Assembly (NCBI GenBank): GCA_039030075.1
Contig: JBCCEW010000020.1
Location: forward strand, 42,796-106,795
DNA length: 64,000 bases
Source: Myxococcota bacterium
GTDB taxonomy: Bacteria; Myxococcota_A; UBA9160; SMWR01
Direction of reading: 5' to 3'
Shown here in pieces: positions 52,325 to 60,914 of this stretch. Within the stretch, counting starts at the first letter, position 1. Every line of letters starts with the position of its first letter. A model generated the notes under the pieces. That model was given only the letters and a program-made list of their open reading frames with translations, did no database searches and was not told the DNA's origin. The position numbers and the translations under genes are program-made.

Positions 52325-53941
52325 TCACGGCGACACCCCGGCGAACGGAACGCCCGCCAGCGCGTGCATGTCGCGCTTCCAGGTGGTCAGGTCTTCGAGC
52401 TGGAACTGATCGAGGTGGGTGTGGCCGCAGGCCCGGGCCATCACCCGCATCAGTTCGGTGGCCGATCCGAAGAACCGAGCGAGCCGCTTCGCGGCCAGGG
52501 CCACCGGCAGGCGGGAGCGCAGGTGTTCCTGCTGGGTGGCGATGCCCACCGGGCAGTTGTTGGTGTGGCAGGCGCGCATGCCGAGGCAGCCAATCGCCTG
52601 GAGCGCCGCGTTCGACAGCGCGATCCCGTCGGCGCCCAGCGCCAACGCTTTGACGAACTCCGACGGGACCCGCAGGCCGCCCGTCGCGATCAGCGTGACG
52701 TCCGGTCGGCGCAGGCGGTCGAGGGTACGGCGCGCCCGGGCGATCGCTGGGATCGTCGGCACGCTGATGTTGTTGCGGAAGATCAGCGGGGCGGCGCCCG
52801 TGCCGCCACCACGCCCGTCGAGGATGATGTAGTCCGCGCCCGCAGCGACTGCGGCTTCGACGTCGCGCTCGACGTGTTGTGCAGAGAGCTTGAAACCGAT
52901 CGGAATGCCGCCGGTCGCTTCCCGCACTTCGTCCGCGACGCGGCGGAAGTCGGTGATCGATTCGAGGTCGGGGAAGCGCGCCGGCGAGATCGCGGACTGG
53001 CCCTCGGGAATCTCGCGCACTTCGGCGATGCGTCCGGTCACTTTGTGACCGGGCAGGTGCCCGCCCGTCCCGGTCTTGGCGCCCTGGCCGCACTTGAAGT
53101 GGAAGGCCTGGACGCGCTGGAGCTTCTCGAGCGCGAAGCCGAAGCGGCCCGACGCCAGCTCGTAGAGGTAGCGCCCGTTCTCCTGTTGCTCCTCGGGCAG
53201 CATGCCGCCTTCGCCGGAGCAGATGCCGGTCCCGGCTTCCTCGGCACCCATCGCCAGCGCCACCTTCGCTTCGAGCGAGAGCGCGCCGAAGCTCATGTCC
53301 GACACGAAGAGCGGCGTCTCCAGCTGCAGCGGACGCTTCGCCTCGGGGCCGATCACCAGGTCGCTCCCGACCTCGGCATCGTCGAGCAGGGGAACCCGGT
53401 GCAGCTGCGCCGTCAGGATCTGGATGTCCTCCCAGGCGGGGAGCTCGGCCCGGGGGACGCCCATCGCGTCCACGCGTCCGTGATGGCCGGCGCGTTCGAG
53501 CCCGTGCTCGGCCATCTCCTGGATCCAATGGTTGTAGGGCTCGTCGCCGGTGCCATGAGGGTCGGCGTAGGCGCCCTGGTAGGACGCGCGCGCATAGGGC
53601 TGGGGGTGACACCGCTCCCACTCGCGGATCTCGTCCTCGTCCACGAAGACGCCGTCGTCCTCGATCCAATGCGAGAAACGCTCGAGCTTCTCGTCGTTGC
53701 TGTAGGCGCTCACCCCAGTCCGGAACCGGTAGTCCCAATCGTGGACGCCGCAGATCAGGTCCTCGCCGCGGATCTCGCCATCGGCCAGCATGGCGCCGCG
53801 GTGGAGACAGCGGCCATAGAGGACGGACACCTCGGCCTGGTCGGGCCAGCGCACGACGACGAGGTCGACGTTCGCAAGCAGGGCGCCGAAGGGTTTCTCG
53901 GGGTCGAGTTCGCTGAACGTGGCGATGCGCACGCGATGCAT
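52325..53941 (-). CDS. Rieske [2Fe-2S] - glutamate synthase FMN-domain fusion
   Basis: 538 residues. A Rieske domain with Cys45-x-His47 and Cys64-x2-His67 covers about 1-100. From about 160 it is a glutamate-synthase FMN domain (GltB central region): MSFGALSLEAKVALAMGAEEAG, SGEGGM, KCGQGAKTGTGGHLPG, ISPARFPDLESITDF, YIILDGRGGGTGAAP. The [3Fe-4S] motif C-x5-C-x4-C is present at Cys452, Cys458 and Cys463. No glutaminase domain or GltD partner is present. The ATG at 53941 was chosen because longer frames give low-complexity leaders. It may make or oxidise an amino acid or imine with electrons passing Rieske to 3Fe-4S to FMN. Confidence 0.88.
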   Translation of the reverse strand: MHRVRIATFSELDPEKPFGALLANVDLVVVRWPDQAEVSVLYGRCLHRGAMLADGEIRGEDLICGVHDWDYRFRTGVSAYSNDEKLERFSHWIEDDGVFVDEDEIREWERCHPQPYARASYQGAYADPHGTGDEPYNHWIQEMAEHGLERAGHHGRVDAMGVPRAELPAWEDIQILTAQLHRVPLLDDAEVGSDLVIGPEAKRPLQLETPLFVSDMSFGALSLEAKVALAMGAEEAGTGICSGEGGMLPEEQQENGRYLYELASGRFGFALEKLQRVQAFHFKCGQGAKTGTGGHLPGHKVTGRIAEVREIPEGQSAISPARFPDLESITDFRRVADEVREATGGIPIGFKLSAQHVERDVEAAVAAGADYIILDGRGGGTGAAPLIFRNNISVPTIPAIARARRTLDRLRRPDVTLIATGGLRVPSEFVKALALGADGIALSNAALQAIGCLGMRACHTNNCPVGIATQQEHLRSRLPVALAAKRLARFFGSATELMRVMARACGHTHLDQFQLEDLTTWKRDMHALAGVPFAGVSP

Positions 53942-54003
53942 CGTGGCGTCGGTCTCCGTGTGTCGGGTGAGCGGACTTCGGCACGGCCCCTTCGAGGCCG
54001 GGA

Positions 54004-54348
54004 CTAGCCGTGGTAGAAGGTCTCCCGGATCACTTTGCCATCGCGCCACTGCTGCACGGCGACTTGTTTCTGCACGACGCGGTCTCCGCCGTGAGGCGTG
54101 AGGTCGAAGGCCCATTCGATGGCGGCGCGATGGCCGTCGACGAGGACCTCGCCGACCTCGGCCCCGTGGAAGGTGACGCCGTTCACGAAGGCCTCCTCGT
54201 AGGCGCGGTTCGCGGCCTTTCCCACACGCTCGTCCGCGCCGTTCTCGCTCATGACCACCTCGTCGGCGTAGAAGCGGTCGAAGGTCTCGAGGATCTCTCC
54301 CTCCAGGATGCCGTCGATCACGGCCTGGACGTCGTTGCGAATGCTCAT
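54004..54348 (-). CDS. SnoaL-like/NTF2-fold protein
   Basis: 114 residues. The pattern is that of a small cone-shaped NTF2-like protein: MSIRNDVQAVIDGILEGEILETFDRFYADEVVMSENG, later FHGAEVGEVLVDGHRAAIEWAFDLT. Relatives include SnoaL cyclases, ketosteroid isomerases and ligand-binding helpers. The ATG at 54348 overlaps the stop of the glutathionyl-hydroquinone reductase gene, with GGAGG inside that gene. Role in the operon unknown. Confidence 0.82.
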   Translation of the reverse strand: MSIRNDVQAVIDGILEGEILETFDRFYADEVVMSENGADERVGKAANRAYEEAFVNGVTFHGAEVGEVLVDGHRAAIEWAFDLTPHGGDRVVQKQVAVQQWRDGKVIRETFYHG

Positions 54349-55325
54349 GCCTTTCCTCCGATCGAATCGCGGCCATGCGGCCGGTCGAGGTCGAGCTCCG
54401 GGCCGATGGGCACCACGCCCGTCGGATTGATGGTCCCGTGACTCTCGTAGTAGTGACGCTTGATGTGTTCGACGCTCACCGTCTCCGCGACGCCGGGCAC
54501 CTGGGTGAGCTCGCGCAGGTAGCCCGACAGGTGCGGGAAGTCGGCGATGCGCTGTCGGTTGCACTTGAAGTGGCCGACGTAGACGGCGTCGAAGCGGACC
54601 AGCGTGGTGAAGAGGCGCCAGTCGGCCTCGGTGCGGGTGTCGCCCACCAGCCAGCGCTGTTCGCCGAGCTTCGCGTCGAGGTGGTCGAGCGCGCCGAAGA
54701 GCTGCTCGAACGCCTCTGCGTAGGCTTCCTGGGAAGTCGCGAAGCCGCAGCGGTAGACGCCGTTGTTGATGTTCGGATAGACGAAGGCGTTGACCTCGTC
54801 GATCGCGTCGCGGAGCCCGCGCGGGTAGAGGTCGACGGACGGGTCGGCGATTGCGTCGAACTCCGCATTCAGCATGCGGATGATCTCGGAGGACTCGTTG
54901 TTCACGATCGTGCCGGTCTCGCGGTCCCACAGCACGGGGACGGTGACGCGACCCGAGTAGTGGGCGTCCGCCGTCGTGTAGACCTCGTGCAGGTAGCGCT
55001 TGCCGAGGAGCGCGTCCCCGGTGACGAGCGGGGTGTCGTCCGGGTTCTCGAAGGCCCAGCCGTGCTCGGCCATGAGCGGGTGCACGACCGATACCGAGAT
55101 CGCGCTCTCGAGGCCTTTCAGCTTGCGCACGATCAGGGCGCGGTGCGCCCAGGGGCACGCGAGGGAGACGTAGAGGTGGTAGCGGCCGGCCTCGGGCGCG
55201 AACCGGGTCGAGCCGTCCGCCGCGATGCGATCGCGGAATGCGCTGTCCTTGCGGACGAAGCGACCGCCGGTGGATTTCGTGTCGTACCACGCGTCGCTCC
55301 AGCGTCCGTCGACCAGCTGTCCCAT
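54345..55325 (-). CDS. Glutathionyl-hydroquinone reductase (ECM4/YqjG-like, Xi-class GST)
   Basis: 326 residues. The Xi-class active site is SLACPWAHRAL with Cys57. The usual FVRKDSAFRDRI start, VPVLWDRETGTIVNNESSEIIRML and PNINNGVYRCGFATSQEAYAEA are diagnostic. The enzyme reduces S-glutathionyl-hydroquinones to hydroquinones. The ATG is at 55325, 40 bp after the pirin stop. Its presence suggests that the operon handles a quinone or electrophile. Confidence 0.92.
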   Translation of the reverse strand: MGQLVDGRWSDAWYDTKSTGGRFVRKDSAFRDRIAADGSTRFAPEAGRYHLYVSLACPWAHRALIVRKLKGLESAISVSVVHPLMAEHGWAFENPDDTPLVTGDALLGKRYLHEVYTTADAHYSGRVTVPVLWDRETGTIVNNESSEIIRMLNAEFDAIADPSVDLYPRGLRDAIDEVNAFVYPNINNGVYRCGFATSQEAYAEAFEQLFGALDHLDAKLGEQRWLVGDTRTEADWRLFTTLVRFDAVYVGHFKCNRQRIADFPHLSGYLRELTQVPGVAETVSVEHIKRHYYESHGTINPTGVVPIGPELDLDRPHGRDSIGGKA

Positions 55326-55365
55326 GTTTCCTCCTTCGCTCTCTCGGGGTAGCGGCCTGGCGGGG

Positions 55366-56064
55366 TCATGCCAGATCGAAGAGCAAGAACTCGGCGTCCT
55401 CGCGTGCCTGCACGGACACCGTGTCGATCGCCTCGATTCCGAGCGCGTCGCCGGCGTCGATCGTTCGATTCGCGACCGTCAGCGACCCCGCGAGTCCTTG
55501 CACCCACACGGCGCGTCCGGCGCCGACGGCGAATTCGAGGCCTTCGCCCGCTGCGAGGCGGCCCGCGTAGACCGACGCGTCGGCGTGGATCGGGAGCGAT
55601 CCGTCACGCGCATCGGGCGAGGCCACCAGGGTGAGGCCGTGGTGCGCACGCCATCCCGGTGTCGCGTGCGCGAACGCGGGAGTCGCGACCGGCCGGTCGG
55701 GCAGCAGCCAGACCTGGACGAAGTGCACCGGTTCGCGATCCGAGGCGTTCCACTCGGCGTGAACGACGCCCGGGCCCGCGCTCATCGCCTGCACCTCACC
55801 CGCGTGGATCTCCGAGCGGGCACCCAGGCTGTCTTCGTGACGAAGCGCTCCCGCGAGCACGAACGAGAGGATCTCGGCGTGGCGGTGGGGGTGGGGCCCG
55901 AACCCGCGACCCGGGGCGACGACATCCTCGTTGAGGACCCGGAGCCCGCGGAAGCCCGGCCAGTCGGGGTCTCGGTAGTCGCCGAAGGCAAAGGCGTGCT
56001 GGGAGTCGAGCCAGGCCAGCCGGGTCTGGCCGCGCTCTTCGCTGGGTCGAGGGCTCACGTGCAT
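55366..56064 (-). CDS. Pirin family protein (quercetinase-like bicupin)
   Basis: 232 residues from ATG 56064 (a TTG at 56100 is a weaker alternative). Opening PRPSEERGQTRLAWLDSQHAFAFGDYRDP matches the pirin start. Metal ligands: His58, His60 or His62 in GFGPHPHRHAEI, and His102 with Glu104 in GPGVVHAEWN. Some pirins are quercetin dioxygenases; others are regulators. It is the first gene of the minus-strand operon and is divergent from the LysR gene. No good ribosome site is visible, so the start is uncertain. Confidence 0.88.
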   Translation of the reverse strand: MHVSPRPSEERGQTRLAWLDSQHAFAFGDYRDPDWPGFRGLRVLNEDVVAPGRGFGPHPHRHAEILSFVLAGALRHEDSLGARSEIHAGEVQAMSAGPGVVHAEWNASDREPVHFVQVWLLPDRPVATPAFAHATPGWRAHHGLTLVASPDARDGSLPIHADASVYAGRLAAGEGLEFAVGAGRAVWVQGLAGSLTVANRTIDAGDALGIEAIDTVSVQAREDAEFLLFDLA

Positions 56065-56125
56065 GGGGCGGAAGGAAATCACGTGACGAGGAGAGAACAA
56101 GAGAGTTCACAGGCACATGACTATG

Positions 56126-56136
56126 TCCATTTTGGA
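56126..56136. promoter_or_regulatory. LysR-type inverted repeat between the pirin operon and LysR gene
   Basis: TCCA-TTT-TGGA, with flanking TGT and ACA-like bases giving partial outer symmetry. It lies in the AT-rich 100-bp divergent gap. A TACAAT hexamer directly follows on the plus strand as a possible -10 for the LysR gene. Confidence 0.45.
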
Positions 56137-56163
56137 TACAATGACTTCACCCGAGGAGGTGTG

Positions 56164-57069
56164 ATGGCCCAACTCGCTGAGATCGAGTCGTTTGTCGCGG
56201 TCGTCGAGGCCGGCGGCTTCCGCGCCGCAGCCGCGCGCGCCGGTCTGACCCCGTCTGCGGTGAGCAAGCGGGTCCGGGCGCTCGAGGACCGCCTCGGGGC
56301 GCGGCTCCTCAACCGGACCACGAGGCGTGTCGCACCGACCGACGTCGGGCGGGCCCTCTTCGAGCGGGCGCGGGCGATCCTGGCCGATCTCGAAGACGCC
56401 GAGTGTGCGATCACCGAGTTGCAGGCGGAGCCGCGCGGACCCCTGCGCATCGGGGCGCCGATGGACTTCGGTCGCCGCCATCTCGTCGAAGTGTTCGCCG
56501 AGTTCGCTGCCGAGCACCCGGCGGTGACTCTGGACGTGCATCTCACCGACCGCTTCGTCGACGTGGTGGGCGAGGGGTTCGACCTGGTCGTGCGGATCGG
56601 GACGCTGTCCGATTCGAGCCTGGTCGCGCGCCGCCTGGCTCCCTGCAAGCGGGCCCTGGTCGCCGCACCTGCCTACCTGCGCCGCGAGGGAACCCCGCAG
56701 CGCGTCGGGGACCTCCCCCACCACGCCTTGCTCGCCTACACCCTCGACAGCGCGCGGACCTGGCCCGTCGAGGGAGTGTCGCTGGCGGAGCAGGCGCACC
56801 ACCGGGCCGACAACGGGGAGATGCTGCGTTCCCTCGCGCGGGCCGGCGCGGGGATCGCGCTGCTGCCGACGTTCCTGGTGGGCGACGACCTCCGCGATGG
56901 CTCGCTCGTCGAACTGCTGCCCGGCCAGCTGGCGGCCGAGCTGGCGATGCACGCAGTGACACCGCACCGCAAGCTCCTGTCCACGAAGGTGCAGCTCTTG
57001 ATCGCGCGGCTGCGCGAGCGCTTCGGTGCCGACCCGTCCTGGGACGAGGGGCTTCCCGTCCCCGGGTGA
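56164..57069 (+). CDS. LysR family transcriptional regulator
   Basis: 301 residues. The winged HTH is at the N-terminus: ESFVAVVEAGGFRAAAARAGLTPSAVSKRVRALEDRLGARLLNRTTRRVAPTDVGRALF. The effector domain follows from about 90 (GPLRIGAPMDFGRRHLVEVFAEFAAEHPAVTLDV), with CRYAR-type DLVVRIG. The AGGAGG site fixes the ATG at 56164. Divergent from the pirin-led operon, which it probably activates or represses through the repeat between them. Confidence 0.9.
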   Translation: MAQLAEIESFVAVVEAGGFRAAAARAGLTPSAVSKRVRALEDRLGARLLNRTTRRVAPTDVGRALFERARAILADLEDAECAITELQAEPRGPLRIGAPMDFGRRHLVEVFAEFAAEHPAVTLDVHLTDRFVDVVGEGFDLVVRIGTLSDSSLVARRLAPCKRALVAAPAYLRREGTPQRVGDLPHHALLAYTLDSARTWPVEGVSLAEQAHHRADNGEMLRSLARAGAGIALLPTFLVGDDLRDGSLVELLPGQLAAELAMHAVTPHRKLLSTKVQLLIARLRERFGADPSWDEGLPVPG

Positions 57070-57266
57070 CGTCCTCAGGACCCCGACTTCCCGTCGGCCC
57101 CCGAGTTGCTGTGGAGCCGGATGGCGGGTCCCGGCGTCCCGCCCGTCGCCCGAGTCGGGTAGGGTATGCCCCGGGTCGACGACCCCCCGAGACCCCCCAC
57201 CGCGAGCGCCCCGCGCGACCCCACCGACTGCGCGCAGCGCTTGCCCCTGCGCCGAAAGAGAGACCC

Positions 57267-58406
57267 ATGGCACTGATCCTGACCGAAGACCAACTGATCT
57301 TGCGCGACATGGCGCGCACGTTCTTCGACGAGAAGTCGCCCGTCGAGCGGATGCGCAGTCTCCGCGACGAGAAGGACGCCACCGGCTTCCACCGTGCGCT
57401 CTGGAAGGAGATGGGTGAGCTCGGCTGGATCGGGATTCCCTTCCCGGAAGCCGTCGGCGGCGCCGACATGGGCTACGGCGAACTCGGCGCGGTGCTGGGG
57501 GAGTGTGGTCGCGTCCTCGCACCGGAACCCTTCGTGTCGACGGTGCTCCTCGGCGGCAACGCCATCCTGTTGGGCGCGCCGGAGCCGCTCCAGAAGGAGC
57601 TGCTTCCCGAGGTGTGCAGTGGGGAGCGATTGCTCGCCCTCGCGTTCCAGGAGCGCGGACGCTTCGCCCCCACCGAGGTCGAGACCACCGCGACCCGCGA
57701 GGGTGACGGCTTCTCGCTGCGCGGCGAGAAGACCTTCGTGCTCGATGGGCACGTGGCCGATCAGCTGGTGATCGTCGCGCGCACGTCGGGCGGCCGCGAG
57801 GACCGGGACGGTCTCTCGCTCTTCGTGGTCGACGCACAGGCGGCGGGCGTGGAGATCCAGCGCACCGAGATGGTCGACGGTCGCAACGCGGCGACCGTGC
57901 GTCTCGACGGTGTCACGGTCGGCGCCGACCGCGTCCTCGGTGACGTCGATGGCGGCTTCGCACTGCTCGACCGCGTCTTCGATCGCGCGACGATCGGACT
58001 CTGCGCCGAGATGGTCGGCACCTTCGAGGAGACCTTCGAGCGGACGCTGCAGTACCTGAAGGACCGCGAGCAGTTCGGCGTGAAGATCGGGACCTTCCAG
58101 GCGCTGCGTCACCGGGCCGCCCACATGTGGACCGAGCTCGAGTTCGCGCGGTCGGTGGTGCGCGACGCCCAGTCGGCCCTGGACGACGACCGCGACGACG
58201 CCTCGGCCTGTGCGAGCGCGGCGAAGGCCCGCTGCTCGGACGTCGCACATCTGATCGGCGGCGAAGCCATTCAGATGCACGGCGGTATCGGCATGACCGA
58301 CGAGGAAGAGATCGGACTCTTCTTCAAGCGCTTGAAGGCCGCTGAGTTCACGCTCGGCGACGGCATCTACCACCGCGACCGGTTCGCCGGCCTGCGCGGC
58401 TACTGA
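57267..58406 (+). CDS. Acyl-CoA dehydrogenase (FadE-like), first of a pair
   Basis: 379 residues. N-terminal MALILTEDQLILRDMARTFFDE, middle beta-domain GEKTFVLDGHVADQLVIVARTSG, and C-terminal QMHGGIGMTDEEEIGLFFKRLKAAEFTLGD. This is the ChsE/FadE-like architecture in which two different subunits form one enzyme. The adjoining gene starts 14 bp downstream and encodes the probable second subunit. Such pairs act on CoA esters with bulky or branched tails, as in steroid side-chain degradation. The ATG at 57267 directly precedes the domain; a purine-rich GAAAGAGAG lies upstream. Confidence 0.9.
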   Translation: MALILTEDQLILRDMARTFFDEKSPVERMRSLRDEKDATGFHRALWKEMGELGWIGIPFPEAVGGADMGYGELGAVLGECGRVLAPEPFVSTVLLGGNAILLGAPEPLQKELLPEVCSGERLLALAFQERGRFAPTEVETTATREGDGFSLRGEKTFVLDGHVADQLVIVARTSGGREDRDGLSLFVVDAQAAGVEIQRTEMVDGRNAATVRLDGVTVGADRVLGDVDGGFALLDRVFDRATIGLCAEMVGTFEETFERTLQYLKDREQFGVKIGTFQALRHRAAHMWTELEFARSVVRDAQSALDDDRDDASACASAAKARCSDVAHLIGGEAIQMHGGIGMTDEEEIGLFFKRLKAAEFTLGDGIYHRDRFAGLRGY

Positions 58407-58420
58407 GCGAGGAGCATCCC

Positions 58421-59587
58421 ATGTCTGAATCTCTCGACGCATTCCGCCAGGAAGCCCGGGCTTGGATCCAGGAGTCGCTGCCCGAGGAGCTCAAGTCGGG
58501 TCCCCGCCGAGGCGCTCCGAAGGAAGCCCTCGACCGCTGGTTCCAGGCGCTCACCGGGAAGGGGTGGCTCACCCCAGATTGGCCCACCGAGTACGGCGGC
58601 GGCGGTCTCGACCGCAAGCAGACCCAGGTGGTGAAGCAGGAGCTGAAGAAGGCGCGCGCTCCGGTGCCGCCGGCCTCGGCGTTCGGCACGCGAATGCTCG
58701 GTCCGACCCTGCTCGAATTCGGGACCGAGGAGCAGAAGCTCGAGTTCCTGCCGCAGATCTCGCGCCACGAGGTCCAGTGGTGCCAGGGCTACAGCGAGCC
58801 CGGTGCCGGATCCGACCTGGCGAGCCTGCAGACGCGGGCCGTGCGCGAAGGCGATGAGTACGTCATCACCGGCCAGAAGATCTGGACGACCGGCGCGGAC
58901 AAGGCCGATTGGATCTTCTGCCTGGTGCGCACCGACCCCGACGCGGCGAAGCACGACGGCATCAGCTTCGTCTTGTTCCCGATGCACCAACCCGGGGTCA
59001 AGGTGAGTCCGCTGACGCTGATCGATGGCAACGCCGACTTCTCCCAGGTGTTCTTCGACGGTGCGCGGGCGAAGGTGGCGCACCTGATCGGCCCCGAGAA
59101 TGGCGGCTGGACGGTGGCGAAGCGGCTGCTTCAGCACGAGCGTACGACGGATGGCGGCAGCGAGGGCGGCATCACGGGAGCGATGAAGGAGACCTTCGTC
59201 GACCTCGTGAAGCGCGAAGTGGGCCTGCGGGACGGCGTGCTCGCCGACGCCACCCTGCGGCAGCGCACGGCGGCACAGGAGATGGAGGCGAACGCGCTCC
59301 GGCTCACGATGCGGCGCGCGGGCGAGGAGGCGCGGGCCGGTCAGTCGACCCGCGACATCGGATCCCTCGGCAAGTACCGCTGGGCCAACATGGTGAAGGC
59401 CGAGCAGGATCTCGCGATGCAGGCGCTCGGTGCCCAGGGTCTCGGCTGGGAAGGGCCCGGCTTCGAAGCCGTCGAGCTCCAGCGCACCAAGGCCTGGCTC
59501 ACCACCCGCTCCGACTCGATCTGGGGCGGGACCAACGAGGTGCAGCTCAACGTGATCGCGAAGCGCGTGCTGGAGATTCCCGAGTAG
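58421..59587 (+). CDS. Acyl-CoA dehydrogenase (FadE-like), second of a pair
   Basis: 388 residues. The flavin/substrate motif is CQGYSEPGAGSDLASLQT, then TGQKIWTTGADKADWIFCLVRTD. The C-terminal block is RTKAWLTTRSDSIWGGTNEVQLNVIAKRVL. The position of the usual YEGT Glu is Gly (WGGT), so the catalytic base would have to lie elsewhere, as in other FadE subunits. Probably a heteromeric partner of the 57267 product. Its last 41 bases overlap the convergent double-LuxR gene. Confidence 0.9.
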   Translation: MSESLDAFRQEARAWIQESLPEELKSGPRRGAPKEALDRWFQALTGKGWLTPDWPTEYGGGGLDRKQTQVVKQELKKARAPVPPASAFGTRMLGPTLLEFGTEEQKLEFLPQISRHEVQWCQGYSEPGAGSDLASLQTRAVREGDEYVITGQKIWTTGADKADWIFCLVRTDPDAAKHDGISFVLFPMHQPGVKVSPLTLIDGNADFSQVFFDGARAKVAHLIGPENGGWTVAKRLLQHERTTDGGSEGGITGAMKETFVDLVKREVGLRDGVLADATLRQRTAAQEMEANALRLTMRRAGEEARAGQSTRDIGSLGKYRWANMVKAEQDLAMQALGAQGLGWEGPGFEAVELQRTKAWLTTRSDSIWGGTNEVQLNVIAKRVLEIPE

Positions 59588-60842
59588 GGACCGGCCCGGC
59601 GTCCGCGTGGAGCCGGGCTGCAAGCTCCACGCGGGAGTGCACACCCAATTTCTCGAAGATCGACGCGATCTGGTTCGCGATCGTCCGCACGCTCGTTCCG
59701 CGGCGCGACGCGATGTCCAACGAGGTGCTGCCGGCGAGCAGCGCGGACGTCACCTCGCGCTCGGCCGGCGACAACGCCTCGGCGGCGGCCTCGTCGAGCA
59801 GGGGATGCGCCCCGACCAGCAGCGTCTCCCCGTTCAGGCTCGCTTCCTCCAGCCGGGCACGGAGTCCCCCCGGCGCGAAGAAGCTCGCCAGTTCGGTGCG
59901 CGCGCCGAGCCCGAGCTTCCGACAGCCAGTCTTCACCGCCATGCTGACCGCCGAGAGTGAGACACCGAGCTCGTAGGCGATCTCCTTCGTCGAACGGCCC
60001 ATCCCGACGAGTTCCGCGATCTGGCGCTCGCGTCGGGTCAGTCCGCGCGGATCGACGACCGAAGGCTCGTTCCGGTGCGCGACGACGAAGCGCTTTCCGT
60101 CGCGCTCGAAGCGGTCCACGAGGCTCCAGCGCCCTTCGACGAGGCCGCTCCAGCTCTCCATCGCGGCTTCCGGATCGCACCGACCCGCGTGAGAGCGCGC
60201 GCGGTCGATCCGCACGGCGGCGTCCCGCAAGGCGTCGCGGGCCGAGGCGTCGCGTGCAGGGCCCTCGGCGTGCTGGATGCGACCGTCGGGATCGAGGACT
60301 GCCTCGACGCCGCCGCCTTCCGCGTCGTCTGCGAACGCCGCACGCAGCCTCAAGCCGGCGCCTAGATGCGTCATGGCCAGGTGCCAGCGGCGACGCTCCG
60401 CCGGGGTCGTGGACATCGGGCGGGGGAGGGCGCCCAGGAGCAGGGCCATGCGCCCCGCGCTGGCGCGGCCGACGGTGCCGAGCATGTCCTCGGCCAGCCC
60501 TCGCATCGACTCGAGGAACACCCGCCTTGCCTCCGGGACCCTCGGGAAGACGCGCTCGCTGAGGGTCCCGGCCACAGGACCGTTTCGATACATCAGATCG
60601 ATGACGGCCTCGGGGCCGGCTTCGTTCACGGCGACCGCGACGTCACGAATGGCCGTCGTCTCGGCCTCCACTTTTTCGAGATCGATCCGGCTGGGCGTGA
60701 CGCGCGCGACGAAGAGGACGACCGTCGGACTGTGCACGAAGAACGCCGTGGCGCATTCGCGCACCTGTCGGAGCCAGTCGTCCGCAGGCGATGCGAGGTC
60801 GTAGCTGGCCTCGAGAAGTCCGATCCAGTCGTGGGTGCGCAT
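59547..60842 (-). CDS. Transcriptional regulator with two LuxR-type HTH domains
   Basis: 431 residues. The N-terminal 260 residues form an unrecognised, mainly helical region with a PAS- or GAF-like stretch (about 175-260: VEAVLDPDGRIQHAEGPA, RFVVAHRNE). Two complete LuxR/GerE domains follow. HTH1 is 268-322 (LTRRERQIAELVGMGRSTKEIAYELGVS) and HTH2 is 357-411 (LSPAEREVTSALLAGSTSLDIASRRGTS, then VRTIANQIASIFEKLGVHSRVEL). Most LuxR proteins have one. The start is ATG at 60842. It overlaps the ACAD gene tail-to-tail by 41 bases. Direct repeats upstream may be its target. Confidence 0.85.
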   Translation of the reverse strand: MRTHDWIGLLEASYDLASPADDWLRQVRECATAFFVHSPTVVLFVARVTPSRIDLEKVEAETTAIRDVAVAVNEAGPEAVIDLMYRNGPVAGTLSERVFPRVPEARRVFLESMRGLAEDMLGTVGRASAGRMALLLGALPRPMSTTPAERRRWHLAMTHLGAGLRLRAAFADDAEGGGVEAVLDPDGRIQHAEGPARDASARDALRDAAVRIDRARSHAGRCDPEAAMESWSGLVEGRWSLVDRFERDGKRFVVAHRNEPSVVDPRGLTRRERQIAELVGMGRSTKEIAYELGVSLSAVSMAVKTGCRKLGLGARTELASFFAPGGLRARLEEASLNGETLLVGAHPLLDEAAAEALSPAEREVTSALLAGSTSLDIASRRGTSVRTIANQIASIFEKLGVHSRVELAARLHADAGPVPTRESPARASRSR

Positions 60843-60914
60843 GAGGGACGCCTAACCGGGTTCCCGATCACGCTAGCACTGCGCTCTTCGTCGAGTTCTC
60901 ATCGACGACTGACA

